Positions 33,165-41,868 of a DNA stretch of 45,547 nt are shown in pieces. Position 1 is the first letter of the stretch. Each line of letters opens with the position of its first letter. A program made the translations under genes and the position numbers. The notes under the pieces were generated by a model. That model did not search any database. It saw nothing but the letters and a program-made list of their open reading frames with translations, and had not been told where the DNA came from. Source of the DNA: Candidatus Latescibacterota bacterium. GTDB lineage: Bacteria; JAAXHH01. Where the stretch lies: contig JAJEHX010000047.1 in assembly GCA_022823465.1 (NCBI GenBank), forward strand, positions 1-45,547, written 5' to 3'.

Positions 33165-34058
33165 TCATTGCCTGCTTAGATTCAGGCACCAGAACAGGGG
33201 CGGCAGCGTGTACACGTCGCTGCGTCCCTCCACGTACCGTTTCTGTTGGTCGGCCGGCGAATCGTTGCGGACAACCTCCCAGTTTTCACCGAGGTTGAAG
33301 TCCCTTTCCACCCCGGCCGGATCGAAAGACGTGATCATGGGTTCCCCCAGCTTGCCTACATAATCCCTCATGCGGATGGCCAGGGACCGTTGCTCCTCCG
33401 GTATGCTATCCGTTTCGGCGAGGTAGTCGAAGACGATCTCCGATCCGGGGCAGGCTATTTCTGCCACGTGACTCAGCGTTTCTCGAATAGCTTCCCTGGA
33501 CAGGTAATACGTCACCCCCAGCCAGTTGAAGAAGGACCGTTTTTCAGGATCGAATCCATGGGCGGTCAGTCTGTCCGCGAGGCTGTCTTTTTCAAAGTCG
33601 ATGGGGATCAGCCGCAGGGTGTCAGGAAACGCCAGTCCGGCCGCCTCGGCCCGTTCCCGTTTCAAGGCGATCGTGGACGCGAGATCGATTTCGTATATGT
33701 CCAGGTCGAGCTGCGGATGCCGCAGGGCGAATGTATCGTAACCGGAACCGAGGATGACGTACTGGCTTACGCCGTTTTCGATCGCGGCAAGCAGGCAGTC
33801 TTCGGTGAAACGGGCCCGGGTCAGCGGTTGGGTCGTGATCGGCATGAGCCTTCGCAGCACGACTTTCGATATGAAAGCGTCCCGCAGCCAGGACCCGAGG
33901 ATCCGTTGCCACCGCCTGCTCAGAAACCGGAACGCGAAGGGATCGTGGAAGATGTAGGGGGGCTGGTGCCGGAGGAGGTGCCGGGCGCGGCTTACCGCCA
34001 CGAGTTCGGCGGTTCGGCTTCCATGGGTCTGGACCTGGCCGGGGCGCTGATCAGCCAT
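33165..34058 (-). CDS. SAM-dependent methyltransferase of the leucine carboxyl methyltransferase (LCM) family
   Basis: A 297-residue class I methyltransferase of the LCM/TIGR00027-like family. The SAM-binding glycine motif is QYVILGSGYDTFALRHP, the acidic ribose-binding strand is DIYEIDLASTIALKRER, and FFNWLGVTYYLSREAI is the family's conserved W-G-V-T-Y-Y-L motif. SRTAELVAVSRARHLL at the start is also typical. Members act on polyketide, leucine carboxyl or unknown small-molecule substrates. It lies 21 bases after a STAS-domain gene on the same strand, so the two are co-transcribed. The functional link is not clear. Confidence 0.87.
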   Translation of the reverse strand: MADQRPGQVQTHGSRTAELVAVSRARHLLRHQPPYIFHDPFAFRFLSRRWQRILGSWLRDAFISKVVLRRLMPITTQPLTRARFTEDCLLAAIENGVSQYVILGSGYDTFALRHPQLDLDIYEIDLASTIALKRERAEAAGLAFPDTLRLIPIDFEKDSLADRLTAHGFDPEKRSFFNWLGVTYYLSREAIRETLSHVAEIACPGSEIVFDYLAETDSIPEEQRSLAIRMRDYVGKLGEPMITSFDPAGVERDFNLGENWEVVRNDSPADQQKRYVEGRSDVYTLPPLFWCLNLSRQ

Positions 34059-34079
34059 GATTGGTATCGGTTACCCGGT

Positions 34080-34421
34080 TCAGGTTCCAAAGGCTTCGAT
34101 AGCGCCTTCCAGTGTATCGTGGACGGCGAACACGGTGGTCAGCTTGGTCATCTGCAGGAGACTGCTGACGCTGCGGGTAACCCGTGCGAGCTTGAGGTCT
34201 CCGCCGACTTTCTGCATGCGGGTATACGCGCGGATGAGCAGCCCCAGGCCCGAACTGTCGATCCAGTGCACCTTGCTCAGATCGAAGATGATTTTCCTGG
34301 AACCGTTGTCGGCCAGCCTGTTGATGCGTTCGCTCAGGGCGTCGGTATCCCTTCCCTCGGCCATGCGACCGCTCAATTCCAGCACGGTAACGTCCCCGTG
34401 CTTGATTTCTCTTACTTTCAC
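34080..34421 (-). CDS. STAS-domain anti-sigma factor antagonist (second copy)
   Basis: A 113-residue single STAS domain. MKVREIKHGDVTVLELSGRM, KIIFDLSKVHWIDSSGLGLL with the phosphorylatable serine (WIDSSGLG), and the last helix HDTLEGAIEAF are seen. It is of the same length as the STAS protein at 25286 but clearly diverged, so not a recent duplicate. The ATG has GAGAGAGG-like purines upstream. Its partner kinase is not in the window. It heads a two-gene unit with the methyltransferase. Confidence 0.88.
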   Translation of the reverse strand: MKVREIKHGDVTVLELSGRMAEGRDTDALSERINRLADNGSRKIIFDLSKVHWIDSSGLGLLIRAYTRMQKVGGDLKLARVTRSVSSLLQMTKLTTVFAVHDTLEGAIEAFGT

Positions 34422-34910
34422 TGCATTCCACCTCTCTCAAGTGGGTTCGGCCGGAGACTGGCCGGCTCCACCGGTGACAACCCGTAATCACAACTCTCTA
34501 TATGATATGATAATGACGTTTTAACTTGAACAGGGACGAATGTTCCGTTCGTTTGCCGCCTCGTTTACCGCCGCGCCGATCACTCCGTGGTGCCGTGAGT
34601 CCGGTCGATCCTGAAACCCGTTCGGTACCGCATGCCCACGCGATGATGCAGCTGCACGCGATCTTGGCGGGACCGGGAATGATATACCTTGACGTGGAGA
34701 GATACTGGCGCTGAATGGGCGTCTCGCATATCCGGCTTGAGCAGTCAAACCGGCCGCCGCGACGCTTCCTTCTGCCGGATGCCATCTCAAGGATGGATCC
34801 GGTCTTTGTCTTGATGAATTGCGCGTTGCATAATATACTGGTTCAGATCACATGTCAAGACCATTTTACCGGGTGGTTCCCTAAACCGGACAAGGCTGGA
34901 AGGACTTCTG
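34422..34910. other. Divergent intergenic region
   Basis: About 490 bases between the STAS gene (minus) and the RibD-C reductase (plus). Open frames in it are short and look non-coding. It contains an AT-rich block at 34497-34520 (CTATATGATATGATAATGAC) that could serve the STAS promoter, and a clearer promoter at 34811-34839 for the reductase. Confidence 0.5.
34811..34839 (+). promoter_or_regulatory. Promoter of the RibD-C reductase gene
   Basis: TTGATG (34811-34816), 17-base spacer and TATACT (34834-34839). The -10 matches 5 of 6. It lies 72 bases before the ATG at 34911. Confidence 0.55.
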
Positions 34911-35606
34911 ATGAATCCCGATCGACGGCCGTACATCCTGTTGAATTACGCCATGAGCCTGGATGGCAAGATCTCCACGGAAGACCGTGACCCTGTACGA
35001 TTCACGAGCGGAATAGACCGCAGGTTGATGGACGAGATCCGGGCGGACGTCGATGCCGTGCTCATCGGCGCCGGTACGCTCCGTGCCGAAGATCCGCCCG
35101 TCAGGATCCAGGCGGCGGAACGGAGGGATGAACGCACGCGCATGGGCAAATCGCCCCATCCCGTCTCGATTGTCCTGTCCCGTTCCATGCGGATTCCCTC
35201 TGAAGGCAGGTACTGGAAGGACGGCCAGGTCGAGCGGATCATCGCGACCGCGGTACAGACGCCCGCTGACCGGAGCTTGCCGTTTCAGGAGAAGGCGGAG
35301 GTCATCCGGGCCGGCGAGACCTCCGTGGATCTCGACGAACTCTGCAGGATGCTGTCCGACCGCGGCATACGCCGGCTGCTCGTGGAAGGCGGGGGCGAGG
35401 TCAACATGGCCTTCTGGGCAGCCGGACTGGTGGACGAGGTCTACCTGACGCTGTGCCCGGTGGTGATCGGCGGACGAAACGCGCCGACGGCGGCGGATGG
35501 TGCGGGACTCGACGCCGACCGCTTCCGAAAACTCAGACTGGTGGAATCCAGGCGGGTGGGACAGGAGTTCTTCCTGAGATACCGGGTGGTCCGCTCGAGA
35601 TCGTAG
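34911..35606 (+). CDS. RibD C-terminal-domain (dihydrofolate-reductase-like) reductase
   Basis: A 231-residue NADPH reductase with the RibD_C fold. RPYILLNYAMSLDGKIST is the family start, DAVLIGAGTLRAEDPPVRI the substrate loop, and RRLLVEGGGEVNMAFWAAGL, VDEVYLTLCPVVIGGRNAP the C-terminal signature. True riboflavin RibD has a deaminase domain in front; here it is missing, as in archaeal-type 2,5-diamino-6-ribosylaminopyrimidinone phosphate reductases and in many stand-alone homologues of unknown role. ATG with GGAAGGA upstream and its own promoter. No rib genes are adjacent. Confidence 0.85.
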   Translation: MNPDRRPYILLNYAMSLDGKISTEDRDPVRFTSGIDRRLMDEIRADVDAVLIGAGTLRAEDPPVRIQAAERRDERTRMGKSPHPVSIVLSRSMRIPSEGRYWKDGQVERIIATAVQTPADRSLPFQEKAEVIRAGETSVDLDELCRMLSDRGIRRLLVEGGGEVNMAFWAAGLVDEVYLTLCPVVIGGRNAPTAADGAGLDADRFRKLRLVESRRVGQEFFLRYRVVRSRS

Positions 35607-35678
35607 TCGGCGGCGATCGATTCCGGAAGCGCCTGTACCGGTCCGGTATGATTTTTGGGTATGTCCACGGAAAACGGG

Positions 35679-35764
35679 ATCACTTAAGAGCGTGCACCCC
35701 TACCTGCGCGCCCGGAAGTGCCCGGTGCCGGCCGGAATCACTTCAGGGCATGCACCCTTACCTG
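35679..35764 (-). repeat. 58-bp duplication of the lipoprotein gene end
   Basis: 28 bases covering the last codons and TGA of the lipoprotein gene (35737-35764) recur at 35679-35706 with 4 mismatches. Read on the minus strand, the gene copy encodes QVRVHALK-stop and the downstream copy QVGVHALK-stop. Confidence 0.75.
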
Positions 35765-36208
35765 GACGGTTCCGTCGCGCACTTCCAGGGTGGTATCCGC
35801 AAGGAAGAGCGGGACTTTGATGGGACCGCCTTCCGCGCTGGCCGGTTCCAGCATGACGTCCAGCCTGCCCGGTTTCAGTCCTTCCCAGGTCCCCCAGTAA
35901 ATGTCGATGAGCAGGCCGATGCCGAGGGTGAACAGAATGTCGGCGATGATCACCGACGGCAGCTTGACTTTCTGCAGCACGATCCACTTCGTCTCGTAGC
36001 CCGGCTTGGAGATTTCCACCAGGTGGGATTCATTGCGCGGCAGTTCGATCGTGAAGGGATTCGTGTCCCGGTCGATGCGATCCGGAATCTTGATCCGGGC
36101 GTCGGCGGGCGTGACGTTGATCTCCACGTTCTGGGTATCTCCCAGGAACACCCGGCCGCAACCGGTGCTGTAGACTATAATAACAAGGCATAACATCAAG
36201 CGCCGCAT
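35738..36208 (-). CDS. PEGA-like lipoprotein
   Basis: A 156-residue envelope lipoprotein. The signal MRRLMLCLVIIVYSTGC ends in a lipobox cysteine at residue 17. A PEGA-like beta domain follows: VEINVTPADARIKI, NPFTIELPRNESHLVEISKP, GYETK. Then a hydrophobic stretch IIADILFTLGIGLLIDIYWG with GTWEGLKPGRLDVMLEP, a pattern common in small periplasmic lipoproteins of unknown job. It may bind cell-envelope polysaccharide. ATG at 36208 with GGAGGAAAT upstream. The gene's end and stop are duplicated downstream. Confidence 0.75.
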   Translation of the reverse strand: MRRLMLCLVIIVYSTGCGRVFLGDTQNVEINVTPADARIKIPDRIDRDTNPFTIELPRNESHLVEISKPGYETKWIVLQKVKLPSVIIADILFTLGIGLLIDIYWGTWEGLKPGRLDVMLEPASAEGGPIKVPLFLADTTLEVRDGTVQVRVHALK

Positions 36209-36275
36209 CGATTTCCTCCGATTATCCCAGGTTCAGGTAAGCGATCAATCTGTCAGTAAATTCAATAACGAGCGA

Positions 36276-37241
36276 TCAAGTCCACTTCGTGTAGGGCGGA
36301 AGCGGCCAGTTCGCCTCCTCGCCGATGGCCAGCGCCCGCGACCGTTCGTCGGCCGTCAGCGATGGTACCCGGTCGGCCCCAGCGTTCTCTTCAAGCTGCG
36401 CGCGGTCCTTGGCGCCCGGAATGACGGAGGTTACGCCCGGGGTGTCCAGCACGAACCGGAGCGCCGCCTGCACCATGGTGCGTTTCCCGCCTTCGGCCAG
36501 AAAGGCCAGTTCCGAGAGCTTCCTGAGCGCGGCCCGTATCCGGGGATTGTCGTACCGTTCGTGACGGCGGTCCGTCTTGTCGAGGCGGGACAACGAATCG
36601 AAGTACTTCCCGGTGAGAGCGCCCTGAGCCAGAGGCACGCGGATGAGCGTACCCAGGTTCTGCTCCACCGCGAACCGCAGTCCCGCCTGCCCCACCGGAT
36701 TTACGATGCTGTAACCGATCTGGGCCATCGCCAGGTCGCCCTGCGCCATCAAGGCCTGCATGAAGTCGGTTTCATAGGTGGAAATGCCGAAACAGCGGAT
36801 CTTGCCTTCTTCCACCAGCCGGGTCAGCGCATCGACGATCGCCGGCATGTCAGCTTCATCCGGTTCGCCGTGCAACTGGTAGACGTCGATGTAGTCGGTC
36901 CGCAGCCGCTCCAGGCTGCCCTCGCAGTTTCGGGCGATGTATCGCTGAATCGGTTCTTGCGGGTCGTCGGCCCTTGGCGCCACCTTGGTGGCGACTACGT
37001 AGCGGTTCCGCCTGTCCCGGAGCGCCTGGCCGATGATCCGCTCGCTGTGTCCGGCGCCGTATCCGTTGGCCGTGTCCAGGAGGTTGATGCCGAGGGATTC
37101 CGCGTGCTGAATGGTGGCGATGGACTCCTCGTCGTCGATCCCCGACCAGTTCGCACCGCCGGCCATCCCGGCCATGGGCCAGCAGCCCAGGCCGACACAC
37201 GACACCTCAATCCCCGTTTTTCCCAGAACACGGTACTCCAC
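36276..37241 (-). CDS. Aldo/keto reductase
   Basis: A 321-residue NADPH-dependent TIM-barrel oxidoreductase. YRVLGKTGIEVSCVGLGCWP is the AKR start, NLLDTANGYGAGHSERIIGQ holds the catalytic Asp and Tyr, VVATKV the Lys, and DYIDVYQLHGEPDE the catalytic His. The C-terminal GVTSVIPGAKDRAQLEENAG binds NADP. The frame is open to 37385, but those residues are leucine-rich and encoded by a 39-bp tandem repeat, so GTG at 37241 (GTGGAGTAC) with GGAAGGG upstream is preferred. The 9-bp AGCGATCAA around the stop recurs 31 bases downstream, a weak gene-end repeat. Substrate unknown. Confidence 0.85.
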   Translation of the reverse strand: MEYRVLGKTGIEVSCVGLGCWPMAGMAGGANWSGIDDEESIATIQHAESLGINLLDTANGYGAGHSERIIGQALRDRRNRYVVATKVAPRADDPQEPIQRYIARNCEGSLERLRTDYIDVYQLHGEPDEADMPAIVDALTRLVEEGKIRCFGISTYETDFMQALMAQGDLAMAQIGYSIVNPVGQAGLRFAVEQNLGTLIRVPLAQGALTGKYFDSLSRLDKTDRRHERYDNPRIRAALRKLSELAFLAEGGKRTMVQAALRFVLDTPGVTSVIPGAKDRAQLEENAGADRVPSLTADERSRALAIGEEANWPLPPYTKWT

Positions 37242-37265
37242 TGATCTTACGTCCCTTCCGTAACA

Positions 37266-37343
37266 AAGTTTCAATAGTAGCCGAACAGCTGCGGCCTCCA
37301 GACGAAGCTTCATTAGTGGCCGAACAACTGCGGCAGCCAGGCG
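37266..37343. repeat. 39-bp tandem repeat upstream of the aldo/keto reductase
   Basis: Two copies, 37266-37304 and 37305-37343, share CCGAACA(G/A)CTGCGGC and about 80 percent of positions. A third, poor copy may follow to about 37380. The 39-bp period is 13 codons and makes the leucine-rich open frame upstream of the gene. Confidence 0.65.
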
Positions 37344-37398
37344 AAGACGCGCGAGCCAACCAGCGGCGCGTGGCCTGCCGGTCAAGCCGGGCGGTTCA

Positions 37399-37505
37399 CC
37401 GCGGCGTCTGCGTTAGCCTATGCGACGTGCTCAACGTGGGCGTCAGCGTTAGCCGATGCGACTCGCTCACCGCGGCGTCAGCGTCAGCCGATGCGACGCT
37501 AGTGC
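37399..37505 (-). repeat. 35-36-bp tandem repeats of the penicillin acylase gene end
   Basis: Units at 37470-37505 (inside the gene end, including the TGA at 37467-37469), 37434-37469 and 37399-37433. All share GCGTCAGCGTTAGCCGATGC-like bases with few changes. The gene copy encodes SHRLTLTP, the next copy SHRLTLTP again past the stop. Confidence 0.8.
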
Positions 37506-39806
37506 TTCCACTGCTTCCCGGCTGAATGCAAGTTGGAGATATCCGTCATTCCCCCAGGTTTCCAGCAGGCTGCCGTAATAGGGACTCCCGGGCTGGCCCG
37601 ACTGGCCCGGCGTGATGATGAATACCGAACGGTCCCAGTCGTCGGTGTCGAGGATGTGCCGGAAGCTCACGGACGTGGCGGCGATGGTGCCGAAACCGCC
37701 CGACCGTTCCACGGCCGGCAGGGAGAAGGCATCCGCCAGGAGATGGGTAAAGGGGCTTTTCTGAAGCCGCCCGTATCGCCACTGGCTCCAGTCCTCACCC
37801 AGTTCCTGTTTCAGCCGGTCCACGGCCTTGCGCAGGCCGGCTTCCACGAGCGGCTGCCGTTCGTCTGTCGGCGTCTCGGGGTCGTATGCCGCGGATTCGG
37901 CTTCTCCCCGCCAGCGGTACCAGACCGCCGCGCCGGCGCTGTCCCGGTCCAGGACGCCGTTCCAGCCGGCGACCAGTTCGCGGGCCCTTTCGACTTCCGC
38001 GTCCTCCGAAGTCCATCCCTGAAATGACGGGATATCGGCCTCCGCCCGGAGCGAATAGGCGTCCAGCTGGATGCGCTTGTGGTCCTCGACGGAGTACTTG
38101 CGGTTGGACTGCAGCAGCCGCTTCATGCGTTCAATCCGGGAGTATTCGACGCCTCTCGAAGAGTGGAACATGACCGGCCGGCCCGTATAGTCCGGCGGGT
38201 GGGAATCGTTATTGGCCGTCCCTACCCAGCCACGCTGGGGATTGTACTCCCGGGGCAGGTCTTCCCTGAAGCCTTGCCACTCGTACCGCCCGTCACCCGG
38301 GACCGGCAGCCGGCCGTTCCAGCCCTCGCGGTCCGGCGTAAGGGCCGAGACCTGGAAGGCGATATTGCCCTCCACGTCACCGAAGACCAGGTTGTGGGTG
38401 GGGACTTTCCAGAACATGGCCCGTTCGAAGAAATCTTCCGCGCTCTCTGCCTGGGCCATTCGGAAGCATCCCAGGTACGGCGCGGTGCCGGGTTCGTGGG
38501 TGATCGAACGCACGGCATAGACCACACCGTTTTCCGGATCCTCGTAGAAAACGGGACCGTGCCGGCTGTACTTCAGCACGACCTCGCGGGGCTCCTCGCC
38601 CTTCACCGGAATCTCCTCCGTGATGACACGCAGGGGTTCCCAGCCGTTCCGCCACCGCACCATGTCGGTCTGGTCCGGGTGTAGTTCCTCCACGTACACG
38701 TCGTTCACGTCGACCCCGGCGAAGGTGAATCCCCAGGCGACGCGGTCGTTGTGTCCGGCGTTCACGCCCACGAAGGGCGGCTCGCTGGCACCGATCACGT
38801 TCCAGCCCGGGGCGTTCAGATGGGCGTAGTACCGCAGCGAGGGATTCTCCAGGCGGCGGTGGGGGTCGTTGACTACCATGACCTGGCCCGTGATGGACAG
38901 GGCGCCGCTCACGGCCCAGTTGTTGCTGCCGATCTCAAGCAGCTGCTCCTCCGTGGGCGCCTCGGCCTGGCGGTCCGCGGGTACCAGGCCCGTGTAGGGT
39001 TCCACGAGCTCAAGTTGCGGCAGCCGCCCGGGCACAAGGGGATCGCCCTCGCCCTTGCGCATCGCGGCTACGATATCCTCGTGGACGATATTCACGTCGA
39101 GGCCTTCCGGCACGACGAGATCATCCCAGGGCAGGGGCGCTGCCCGGCGATTGGCTTCCTCGACGCCGTGTTCCGCCACGGACCGGGCCAGCCGTATCTC
39201 GTCGCCGGCGTCGTTGCCCGCGCTCGGGAAGAAGAGTCCGGTCCAGCGCCGCACCACCGTTTCCTTCGTCCACCGTCCCGGCTGGATACCGGTCAGCTTG
39301 AACTCCACCGGCAGGTTGTCGGCGTGCGTGTCGATATAGGCGTTCACGCCGTTCGCATAGGCCGTGAAGATGCGCTCGCCCTCGGCGTGGTAACTGGTCC
39401 ATTCCCGTTCGTCGAAAGGGCCGCGGTACATCATCAGCCGCGTGCGGGCATCGTAGTCGAAGGCCTCGGGACCGAAGATCTCCGCGAGACGGCCCTCCCG
39501 CCACCGGCGCCACAGCTCCATCTGCCACAGGCGGTCCTGGGCCATCACGTAACCCTGGACGAAGAAGAGATCGTCCGTATTTTGCGCGTAGATGTGCGGT
39601 ATGCCGTGCTCATCGCGGATCACCTCGACGGGTTCCTCCAGGCCTTCCAGGGTCAGTTCTCCCTCGATCTGGGAGAGCGATTCCCGGGCGAGGGACATGA
39701 GCTGCTCATCAGGATCGATCGTTTCGACCTCCTCGCCGCAGCCCAGGGCCAACAGGGGAACGACGAAAAGCGCCGCGCACAGGTAGATGAAGTGAGTAAT
39801 CGTCAT
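37467..39806 (-). CDS. Penicillin acylase-family lipoprotein
   Basis: A 779-residue N-terminal-nucleophile hydrolase that cleaves amides such as penicillins or acyl-homoserine lactones. The lipoprotein signal MTITHFIYLCAALFVVPLLA-LGC puts the lipid on Cys23. The small chain contains VIRDEHGIPHIYAQNTDDLF and GYVMAQDRLWQME; self-cleavage would expose the catalytic serine in LLEIGSNNWAVSG (Ser294). Later conserved parts are VNDPHRRLENPSLRYYAHL, RVAWGFTFAGVDVNDVYVE and GWVGTANNDSHP. ATG at 39806 is chosen because GGAGGAG lies 6 bases before it; an upstream ATG at 39824 is less likely. The family's usual soluble periplasmic form is replaced here by a membrane-anchored one. Confidence 0.93.
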   Translation of the reverse strand: MTITHFIYLCAALFVVPLLALGCGEEVETIDPDEQLMSLARESLSQIEGELTLEGLEEPVEVIRDEHGIPHIYAQNTDDLFFVQGYVMAQDRLWQMELWRRWREGRLAEIFGPEAFDYDARTRLMMYRGPFDEREWTSYHAEGERIFTAYANGVNAYIDTHADNLPVEFKLTGIQPGRWTKETVVRRWTGLFFPSAGNDAGDEIRLARSVAEHGVEEANRRAAPLPWDDLVVPEGLDVNIVHEDIVAAMRKGEGDPLVPGRLPQLELVEPYTGLVPADRQAEAPTEEQLLEIGSNNWAVSGALSITGQVMVVNDPHRRLENPSLRYYAHLNAPGWNVIGASEPPFVGVNAGHNDRVAWGFTFAGVDVNDVYVEELHPDQTDMVRWRNGWEPLRVITEEIPVKGEEPREVVLKYSRHGPVFYEDPENGVVYAVRSITHEPGTAPYLGCFRMAQAESAEDFFERAMFWKVPTHNLVFGDVEGNIAFQVSALTPDREGWNGRLPVPGDGRYEWQGFREDLPREYNPQRGWVGTANNDSHPPDYTGRPVMFHSSRGVEYSRIERMKRLLQSNRKYSVEDHKRIQLDAYSLRAEADIPSFQGWTSEDAEVERARELVAGWNGVLDRDSAGAAVWYRWRGEAESAAYDPETPTDERQPLVEAGLRKAVDRLKQELGEDWSQWRYGRLQKSPFTHLLADAFSLPAVERSGGFGTIAATSVSFRHILDTDDWDRSVFIITPGQSGQPGSPYYGSLLETWGNDGYLQLAFSREAVEALASHRLTLTPR

Positions 39807-39981
39807 GAAGGGCTCCTCCTGCATGAAAGACTTCTCCTGCTTTCTGCTGTCCTGTTGTTCGATTCAACGCGCTCGAAGTGAGACCGAACCAGCAGGTTCC
39901 GTCCGACCGCAACACACGCCGGATGCAGTCGAAAACATCCTACCATTCGGACGCATGGTTGTCAAGAAGCCGAAGGCAGGA

Positions 39982-40938
39982 TCAGTCGCGCAACTCCGCC
40001 CGGATGCGGTCGGCCAGCCTCATCGTCTCGACGGCCTCGTCCAGTCCCGCCGCGGGCAGGTCCACGGGACGATCTTCCTTGATGCAGTCCACCAGGAAAC
40101 GGGCCTGTTCGGCCGTGCCGGCGGACTCGACCGTGTCGAGCACTTCTTCTTTGCCGTCGCGCTGCACCACGGCTCTCCTCACGCCTTCCAGGTAGGCCGA
40201 GCAGTCCCTGCCGTGGATCTCGTAACGTTCCAGCCGGGCGTCCGTCGTGAAATTGGCCGTGATCTGGGCCACGCATCCGTTCTCGAACCGGATGAGCGCG
40301 GCGTAAACGTCCACGAACCGGGAATTGGCCCGGCGGGCGACGGCGTGCAGTTCGGCGATGGGGGAACTGCCGGCCAGGGACCGGGTCAGGTCGATGGCGT
40401 GTATGGGCGTTTCGTAGATGAACCGGTCCAACAGGTGTTCGGGGAAGCCCCGGGCGGCCAGATCTGTCATGCTCTTGTGGAATTCCGCCACGATCTGGGT
40501 GATGGGTCCCCGCTCCTCGATCATCCTACGCGCCTTGCAGATCAGCGAATGGAACCGCCGGTTCCAACCGACCAGCACCTTGGCGCCTGACGCTTTCGCC
40601 GCGTCGCGAAGCCCTTCGGCTTCGGCGCCGGAAAGTCCGGGCGGTTTTTCGATAAGCGTGTGGACACCGGTCTGTATGACGGGGAGCGCGCACTTGCCGT
40701 TGAGGTGGGCCGGCGTCGCGACCACAGTAAGGTCCAGATCCTCTTTCGACAGCATGTCCTCGATGTCGCCGTACTGGTGTGGGACGGCGTTTTCGGCAGC
40801 GACTCGGTCGCGGAGTTCCTCCACGGGATCGCACACGGCCACGAACCGCAGGTCGTCGAAGGTCTTCATGGCCTCGATATGGCCCCGACCCCTGCCGCCG
40901 CATCCGATCAGGGCGGCGTTCAGGACTGTTTCCGGCAT
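39982..40938 (-). CDS. Gfo/Idh/MocA-family oxidoreductase
   Basis: A 318-residue NAD(P)-dependent sugar or inositol oxidoreductase. The Rossmann motif is AALIGCGGRGRGHIEAMKTF, and FVAVCDPVEELRDR marks the acidic strand. The catalytic EKP motif is TGVHTLIEKPPGLSG. The C-terminal domain has FIYETPIHAIDLTRSL with the catalytic-region His. Such enzymes work on cyclic sugars and inositols. It is divergent from the PhyH-led cluster starting at 41131, with which it may share a control region (40939-41130). Confidence 0.88.
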   Translation of the reverse strand: MPETVLNAALIGCGGRGRGHIEAMKTFDDLRFVAVCDPVEELRDRVAAENAVPHQYGDIEDMLSKEDLDLTVVATPAHLNGKCALPVIQTGVHTLIEKPPGLSGAEAEGLRDAAKASGAKVLVGWNRRFHSLICKARRMIEERGPITQIVAEFHKSMTDLAARGFPEHLLDRFIYETPIHAIDLTRSLAGSSPIAELHAVARRANSRFVDVYAALIRFENGCVAQITANFTTDARLERYEIHGRDCSAYLEGVRRAVVQRDGKEEVLDTVESAGTAEQARFLVDCIKEDRPVDLPAAGLDEAVETMRLADRIRAELRD

Positions 40939-41130
40939 TTCAGATGCTCCGGTTTTGATAGTGAGAATTTCAAACGAAGCGCCGTTTTCCTGACAATGAA
41001 TGTAAAGTTACCCGGCGCCTTAAGTAATATTGCCTAACGCGGCGATCATCGCGGTGATTTGCTTGACGCATGCAATGTATGGTCATTTCTTCTGCATGTA
41101 AACCCACCATTATCGAACGGTGATTCCTGC

Positions 41131-41868
41131 ATGCTGGATCTCGGTTTCTTCAGGCAGAACGGCTACGTCAACCTCGGCCAGGTTTTCGATGGCGAGGAAC
41201 TGAGTCGTTTTATTGAACTGTACGATCAGGACCGGTCGAATCGGGGTTGCTTCTGGCATCCCATTTCCAATCACGGTCACCAGACGCTGAACTGCGAACC
41301 CCTGGTATCATCGCCGGAGATCGACGGGCTGATCCGCCATCCCAGCCTGATCGAACCGATCGAGACCATCTTCGAAGGCCCCAGTTGCCTCGGGGAAGTC
41401 TGCCTGCGCCACATGGTCCCGCGCGACGGCAATCCGGAGGAGATCTGGCACCGGGACCGGCCCCATTCGACGGACCGTCCCTACCGGTGCGGCTACCTGC
41501 AGATGATGCTCTACCTGACCGACGTGCACGAGGGCACGCACTGTTTTTCCATCTCCCCGGAACCCTGCGACGGTCCGGTGCTCGACACGAAGGAACAACT
41601 CGACCAGCGCGGCGCGGTTCACCTGTACGGACCGGCCGGTACCGTCATCCTGTTCAACCTGTCCGTGCTGCACGCCGCAACGGTCCGGATCACCCCGCAC
41701 GAGCGCAAGACCGTCCAGATCTATTACGGCCATCGCGACGGTCCCGTGCTGAGCGACTGTACCTTGATACCCACCCGCTTCTGGCGGGATCACCCCGACC
41801 CAGAGGTGCGTGGATTCTACGGGCTGATGACGAGCCGTTCCAGGCAGTATGCCGAGGCTTTTGGCTAG
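41131..41868 (+). CDS. Phytanoyl-CoA dioxygenase (PhyH)-like protein
   Basis: A 245-residue Fe(II)/2-oxoglutarate oxygenase-like protein. The start LDLGFFRQNGYVNLGQVFDG and EELSRFIELYD is typical of PhyH. The iron-binding HxD is in IWHRDRPHS, the distal histidine probably in LHAATVRITPHERKTVQIYY, and the arginine for 2-oxoglutarate in that segment. The frame is open from 41059, but the ATG at 41131 begins the conserved part. It hydroxylates an unknown organic substrate. It leads the set with the hydroxyacid dehydrogenase and sulfatase. Its last codons and stop are repeated twice downstream. Confidence 0.85.
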   Translation: MLDLGFFRQNGYVNLGQVFDGEELSRFIELYDQDRSNRGCFWHPISNHGHQTLNCEPLVSSPEIDGLIRHPSLIEPIETIFEGPSCLGEVCLRHMVPRDGNPEEIWHRDRPHSTDRPYRCGYLQMMLYLTDVHEGTHCFSISPEPCDGPVLDTKEQLDQRGAVHLYGPAGTVILFNLSVLHAATVRITPHERKTVQIYYGHRDGPVLSDCTLIPTRFWRDHPDPEVRGFYGLMTSRSRQYAEAFG

